From: Fluviibacter sp039805725
GTDB lineage: Bacteria; Pseudomonadota; Gammaproteobacteria; Burkholderiales; Rhodocyclaceae
Direction of reading: 5' to 3'
NCBI GenBank assembly: GCA_039805725.1
Contig: JBDLTT010000054.1
Span: 1 to 19,352 of the forward strand
DNA: 19,352 nucleotides
Shown: positions 16,284 through 19,352 of the stretch, piece by piece
Numbering within the stretch: position 1 is the stretch's first letter
How the letters are laid out: every line of letters begins with the position of its first letter
Notes under the pieces: generated by a model
What the model was told of the DNA's origin: nothing
Seen by the model: only the letters and a program-made list of their open reading frames with translations
The model's database searches: none
Program-made: the position numbers and the translations under genes

Positions 16284-17057
16284 TTAGCCGCGCTGGCCAT
16301 AGATCGTCAGCACATTGTAGGTGAGGGGGAGGCCGTGCGGAGTGCGCAGCGCTTCATAGGCGTCAATGAGGCGGCTACGCGCCGCACGATCGAGTGGCTC
16401 TTGTTGCGTCGAGGGCAGACGGTTGGCGCCCACGCCGCGAATCGAATGGCGTAAGGTGCTGAAATCGGTATGCCAGGTGGTCACGGGTTGGCATCGGGCG
16501 GCAATGTTCTGCATGCCACTATTTCGAAATGCATCGCGTATGGTCCTTTCAGATGGCATGGCGAGTAAGTGCGCGGCGGGAGAAAGCGCTGCCGTACTGA
16601 ACGCTGTGGCCATTTCATGGAAAGTGCCATCCACCAGCGTGGTGAGCCACAGGCTTGCGCCCGGCTTCAAGACGCGTCTGGCCTCGTCAAGGGCATGGCT
16701 TATGTTGCACCATTGCCAGGCTAGGCTAGAGACATAGAGATCAATCGTTGCGTTGCCGAGCGGCAAGTGTTGCAGGTCGCTGTTGATGGCGAGCGCGTCG
16801 CTGGTGCGTGCGTGCGTCAACATCGCTTCGGCGAAGTCGACGCCCAACAGTGTGGCATCCGGATAGAGACGATGCAGTTGGTTCAAGCAGTAACCTGTAC
16901 CGCAACCGGCGTCGAGGATGCGCCCGGTAAAGTTTGGCGGTAGCGCCGCACGGATCTCCTGAATGAACTGATCGGCCACCTGCTGTTGCAGACGGGCGCT
17001 GGCCTCGTAGACACTGGCTGCCCGATTAAAACTCTGGCGAACCGGGTGCGCAGTCAT
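16284..17057 (-). CDS. bioC: Malonyl-ACP O-methyltransferase BioC
   Basis: Starts pimelate synthesis by methylating malonyl-ACP with S-adenosylmethionine, so that the disguised chain can be extended by fatty acid synthesis. The 257 residues show the BioC-specific start VRQSFNRAASVYEASARLQ, the SAM motif ILDAGCGTGYCLNQL (about 47-61), LGVDFAEAML, the DLYVSSLAWQWC segment where BioC proteins have a conserved Trp, LRHSIRGVGAN, and the end GLPLTYNVLTIYGQ. These BioC features set it apart from general methyltransferases. The ATG overlaps the bioH stop by 4 bp, and bioD follows closely. With bioH next to it, the BioC-BioH route to pimeloyl-ACP is clear. Confidence 0.94.
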   Translation of the reverse strand: MTAHPVRQSFNRAASVYEASARLQQQVADQFIQEIRAALPPNFTGRILDAGCGTGYCLNQLHRLYPDATLLGVDFAEAMLTHARTSDALAINSDLQHLPLGNATIDLYVSSLAWQWCNISHALDEARRVLKPGASLWLTTLVDGTFHEMATAFSTAALSPAAHLLAMPSERTIRDAFRNSGMQNIAARCQPVTTWHTDFSTLRHSIRGVGANRLPSTQQEPLDRAARSRLIDAYEALRTPHGLPLTYNVLTIYGQRG

Positions 17058-17791
17058 GCGTGCTGCTCAATGAAGCGGTGAAGCTGATCGGCAATCTGCC
17101 CGGCGTGCGTTAGCGGCAGTGCATGGCTTGCGCCTTCGATGGTTTCCAGCGGCGCGTGCGTCTGTTGGGCGAACCATGCCGCGGCCGCGATTGGCACGAC
17201 GGCGTCTTGTGCGCCATGGATCAGCAAGGTGGGTGTCGCCCCCGTAGGCGGTTTGGTGCGCAGATCAAGGTGACGTAACAGTTGAAGCCCGATGTCGAGT
17301 CGGACTGGATCTGTGTCTGTCGCTTGAGCGAGTGTCTCGGTGAGTGCACGATCACGGCCAGCGGCGGCATCGCCGTGGCGGATCAGCATGGCGAAACGTT
17401 TGAGCAAGGCTGCCGGATTCTCAGCCAGCCGTTGGTCAAAATCATCGAGTAGCGATCGGGGTTGGCCGAGCGCCCAGCCCTCGCGATTCATGAAGCAGGG
17501 CGTGCTGGCAATTAGTGAGAGTGAGGCAAGATGTTTCGGCATGATGCTGTCAAAAGCCAGGGCCAATTCGCCTCCGAGCGACCAGCCGACAAGGTGCGCG
17601 CGTTCGGGGATCAGCTGCCTTAAGGTGGCGATGGTCTGGCGCAAGTCGCCGGAAGCGAGCGGGAGTTGGGGTACAAAAATTTGGTCACGATTGAATCCGT
17701 GATGCACCAGGGCATCAGCAACCGGTGTCCAGATGGCCGGGGTAAAACCCCAGCCGTGGAGCAGGATGACCTTGGCTGTCCGAGCGCTCAT
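17054..17791 (-). CDS. bioH: Pimeloyl-ACP methyl ester carboxylesterase BioH
   Basis: Removes the methyl group from pimeloyl-ACP methyl ester, ending chain extension and giving the substrate for BioF. It is an alpha/beta hydrolase of 245 residues with the oxyanion segment ILLHGWGFTPAIW (9-21), nucleophile Ser71 in LVGWSLGGELAL (the GWSLGG form is typical of BioH), and the remaining triad members Asp196 in LLIHGAQDAVVP and His223 in EGASHALPLTH. The segment RHLDLRTK before the Asp strand is also typical. Its ATG overlaps the bioF stop by 4 bp (ATGA) and its own end overlaps bioC by 4 bp. Inclusion inside the biotin operon makes the assignment firmer than for a lone hydrolase. Confidence 0.93.
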   Translation of the reverse strand: MSARTAKVILLHGWGFTPAIWTPVADALVHHGFNRDQIFVPQLPLASGDLRQTIATLRQLIPERAHLVGWSLGGELALAFDSIMPKHLASLSLIASTPCFMNREGWALGQPRSLLDDFDQRLAENPAALLKRFAMLIRHGDAAAGRDRALTETLAQATDTDPVRLDIGLQLLRHLDLRTKPPTGATPTLLIHGAQDAVVPIAAAAWFAQQTHAPLETIEGASHALPLTHAGQIADQLHRFIEQHA

Positions 17792-18957
17792 ACAGCCTTT
17801 GACAGGGCATGCAAAAGCCCGGTGATGTGTGCCGGGGTATGGGCGGCCGAGAGCGAGATACGCAAACGGGCCGAACCAACCGGCACCGTTGGCGGTCGAA
17901 TGGCCGGCACCCAGTAGCCCTGTTCCAGGAGACTGGCGGAAACTGCGAGTGTTTTGGCGTTGTCACCGATGACCAGTGCCTGGATACCGGTGCGCGAGGG
18001 CACCAGTTCAAACGGCAGGTTCAGCGCTGCGATGCCTGTGCGCAGCTGGTCAATATGCTGCTGTAATTGCGCGCGGCGTTCGTCTCCCTGCAAGATCTGC
18101 GCGAGGGATGCCATGAGCGCCCCGGCAATCATCGGACTGGCACCTGTGGTGTAGATATAGCTCCGGGCACGCTGGATGAGCCACTCGATCACATTCGCTT
18201 CGGCGGCTACAAAGGCTCCAGAGACCCCAGCAGCTTTGCCCAGGGTGCCGATCATGATCAATTGCGAGTGGGGTGCCAGGTCGGCATCGGCAATACTGCC
18301 GCGGCCCTCTGGGCCGAGCACGCCGAGGCCATGAGCATCATCAACGATGAGCCAGGCATCGTACTGTTCGGCAAGTGCCAGCAACGCCTGTAGCGGTGCT
18401 TCGTCACCATCCATGCTGAACACACTGTCGGTGACGATCAGTCGTGTGCCGCCCGGAGCAATGGGCGTGTTTTCCAGCTTGTGTCTGAGGTCTTCCAGAT
18501 CAATGTGCTGATAACGCACATGCTGTGCGCGTGACAGCAACGCGCCGTCGATCAGCGACGCATGGTTCACTTTGTCGGCAAAAATCACATCATGGCGATC
18601 GGCCAGTGCGGTGAGCACACCGAGATTAGCCTGGAAGCCGGATGGAAAGAACAGCGCCGCCTCACGCTGGGCAAACTCGGCCAGACGTTGCTCGAGCGTC
18701 TCAAAGATGGCAAGGCGACCGCTCACCAGTTGCGAAGCACCGGCGCCGACACCCCATTGTTCAATGGCGTTGATGGCGCCTTGTTTCAGTGCCGGGTCAT
18801 TTGCCAGGCCCAGGTAGTCGTTGCTGGCAAAAGCGATCAATCGGCGACCATCGAGCACCATTTCCGGGCCGCACGGATTGCCTGGTGTGCGCCGCATTCG
18901 CTTCAGAAAAGCGGCATCCAGTTGTGCGAGTTCGCGGTCAATATCGCTGGGGGTCAT
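17788..18957 (-). CDS. bioF: 8-amino-7-oxononanoate synthase
   Basis: A PLP enzyme that condenses pimeloyl-ACP with alanine, releasing CO2, to make 8-amino-7-oxononanoate. The 389 residues are the usual length. Visible are IAFASNDYLGLANDP (41-55), GVGAGASQLVSGRLAIFETLE in two pieces (69-89), ALFFPSGFQANLG (101-113), DKVNHASLIDGALLSRA (128-144), TDSVFSMDGDEAPL (176-189), the WLIVDDAHGLGVLGPEGRG block (202-220) with the Asp and His that hold PLP, and the Schiff-base Lys241 in GTLGKAAGVSGAF. The ATG at 18957 is 4 bases after the bioA stop codon. All catalytic residues are present, so the enzyme should be active. Confidence 0.96.
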   Translation of the reverse strand: MTPSDIDRELAQLDAAFLKRMRRTPGNPCGPEMVLDGRRLIAFASNDYLGLANDPALKQGAINAIEQWGVGAGASQLVSGRLAIFETLEQRLAEFAQREAALFFPSGFQANLGVLTALADRHDVIFADKVNHASLIDGALLSRAQHVRYQHIDLEDLRHKLENTPIAPGGTRLIVTDSVFSMDGDEAPLQALLALAEQYDAWLIVDDAHGLGVLGPEGRGSIADADLAPHSQLIMIGTLGKAAGVSGAFVAAEANVIEWLIQRARSYIYTTGASPMIAGALMASLAQILQGDERRAQLQQHIDQLRTGIAALNLPFELVPSRTGIQALVIGDNAKTLAVSASLLEQGYWVPAIRPPTVPVGSARLRISLSAAHTPAHITGLLHALSKAV

Positions 18958-18961
18958 GGGG

Positions 18962-19352
18962 CTACGCGCTTGCGGCCAGGGTATCGTTGAGCGCGCCCAA
19001 AGCCTGGTCAGCCATCCAGTCGGCCTCTTCGGTATTCAGTACATAGGGCGGCATCAGATAAATCGTGTTACCCAGCGGGCGCATGAGCAAGCCACGTTGC
19101 AAGGCCTGGGCGTAGAAACGGCGATTGAAGTCTGGTAGATCGGTCTCGACATCCGCTGCCCATATCATGCCGCGATTACGGAAGTTTTTGATACGGGCGT
19201 GGCCAGCGATGGCACGCAGGCGTTGCGTCAGGTGCGCGCTGAGTTTGCGGTTGGCGGCCAGAACATCGTGGGCATCGAAGATATCAAGCGTGGCGAGCGC
19301 CGCACGGCAGGCCAGCGGGTTGCCGGTATAAGAGTGTGAGTGTAGAAACCCG
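18962..19352 (-). CDS. bioA: Adenosylmethionine-8-amino-7-oxononanoate aminotransferase, C-terminal part
   Basis: Only the last 130 or so codons lie in the window; the 5' end is beyond the right edge. Minus-strand translation from the edge begins FLHSHSYTGNPLACRAALAT, a BioA signature around the conserved SYTGNPLACRAAL, and continues with IKNFRNRGMIWAAD and ALQRGLLMRPLGNTIYLMPPY, where the conserved Arg and Thr help choose the substrate. It ends at the TAG complementary to 18962-18964. BioA uses S-adenosylmethionine as amino donor to convert 8-amino-7-oxononanoate to 7,8-diaminopelargonic acid. The PLP lysine should lie just outside the window. It is first of the visible biotin genes, with bioF 4 bp downstream. 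Confidence 0.94.
   Translation of the reverse strand, partial: GFLHSHSYTGNPLACRAALATLDIFDAHDVLAANRKLSAHLTQRLRAIAGHARIKNFRNRGMIWAADVETDLPDFNRRFYAQALQRGLLMRPLGNTIYLMPPYVLNTEEADWMADQALGALNDTLAASA

Noticed and set aside
16274..16300. Longer BioD start at 16300
   Set aside because: The nine extra residues precede the family's normal start and overlap bioC by 17 bp; neither start has a strong Shine-Dalgarno, so the shorter one was preferred, with some doubt.

Overview
The window looks like an ordinary chromosomal stretch of a Gram-negative proteobacterium, most likely a betaproteobacterium. The evidence is the alaT-hom-thrC order preceded by an Mth938-domain gene, a large single-chain PurL next to a periplasmic parvulin and yciI/yciB, and a bioA-F-H-C-D biotin operon that uses the BioC/BioH route. 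Base composition is GC-rich throughout except for one AT-rich segment at about 14.59-15.6 kb. I see no tRNA, rRNA, CRISPR array, transposase, phage gene or integrase.

Layout. (1) 1-1192, minus strand: an Mth938-domain protein overlapping by 4 bp the start of an ArnT-like membrane glycosyltransferase that runs off the left edge. (2) 1353-5400, plus strand: alaT, hom and thrC, covering a PLP aminotransferase and two enzymes of the aspartate-to-threonine pathway. (3) 5409-9221, minus strand, read right to left: a histone-deacetylase-superfamily hydrolase, the NAD(P)HX repair enzyme nnr, nadC and gcvH, with spacing that suggests one transcript. (4) 9333-13280, plus strand: purL, divergent from the deacetylase, with a consensus -10 box in front and a strong bidirectional terminator behind. 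(5) 13352-19352, minus strand: bioA (partial), bioF, bioH, bioC, bioD, an unrecognised membrane protein gene, yciB and yciI, almost all overlapping or separated by a few bases, then a periplasmic peptidyl-prolyl isomerase that probably has its own promoter.

How it works together. The biotin genes form a pathway unit: BioC methylates malonyl-ACP, fatty acid synthesis extends it, BioH removes the methyl group, and BioF, BioA and BioD build dethiobiotin. bioB is not in the window. nadC makes nicotinate mononucleotide and nnr repairs damaged NAD(P)H, so region 3 centres on NAD. gcvH is a lone lipoyl carrier protein there, with no gcvT or gcvP nearby.

I found no obvious new multi-gene system. The best leads are the unrecognised 143-residue membrane protein fused into the biotin operon by a TAATG junction, the low-GC island that holds it together with yciB, and the deacetylase-nnr-nadC-gcvH neighbourhood.
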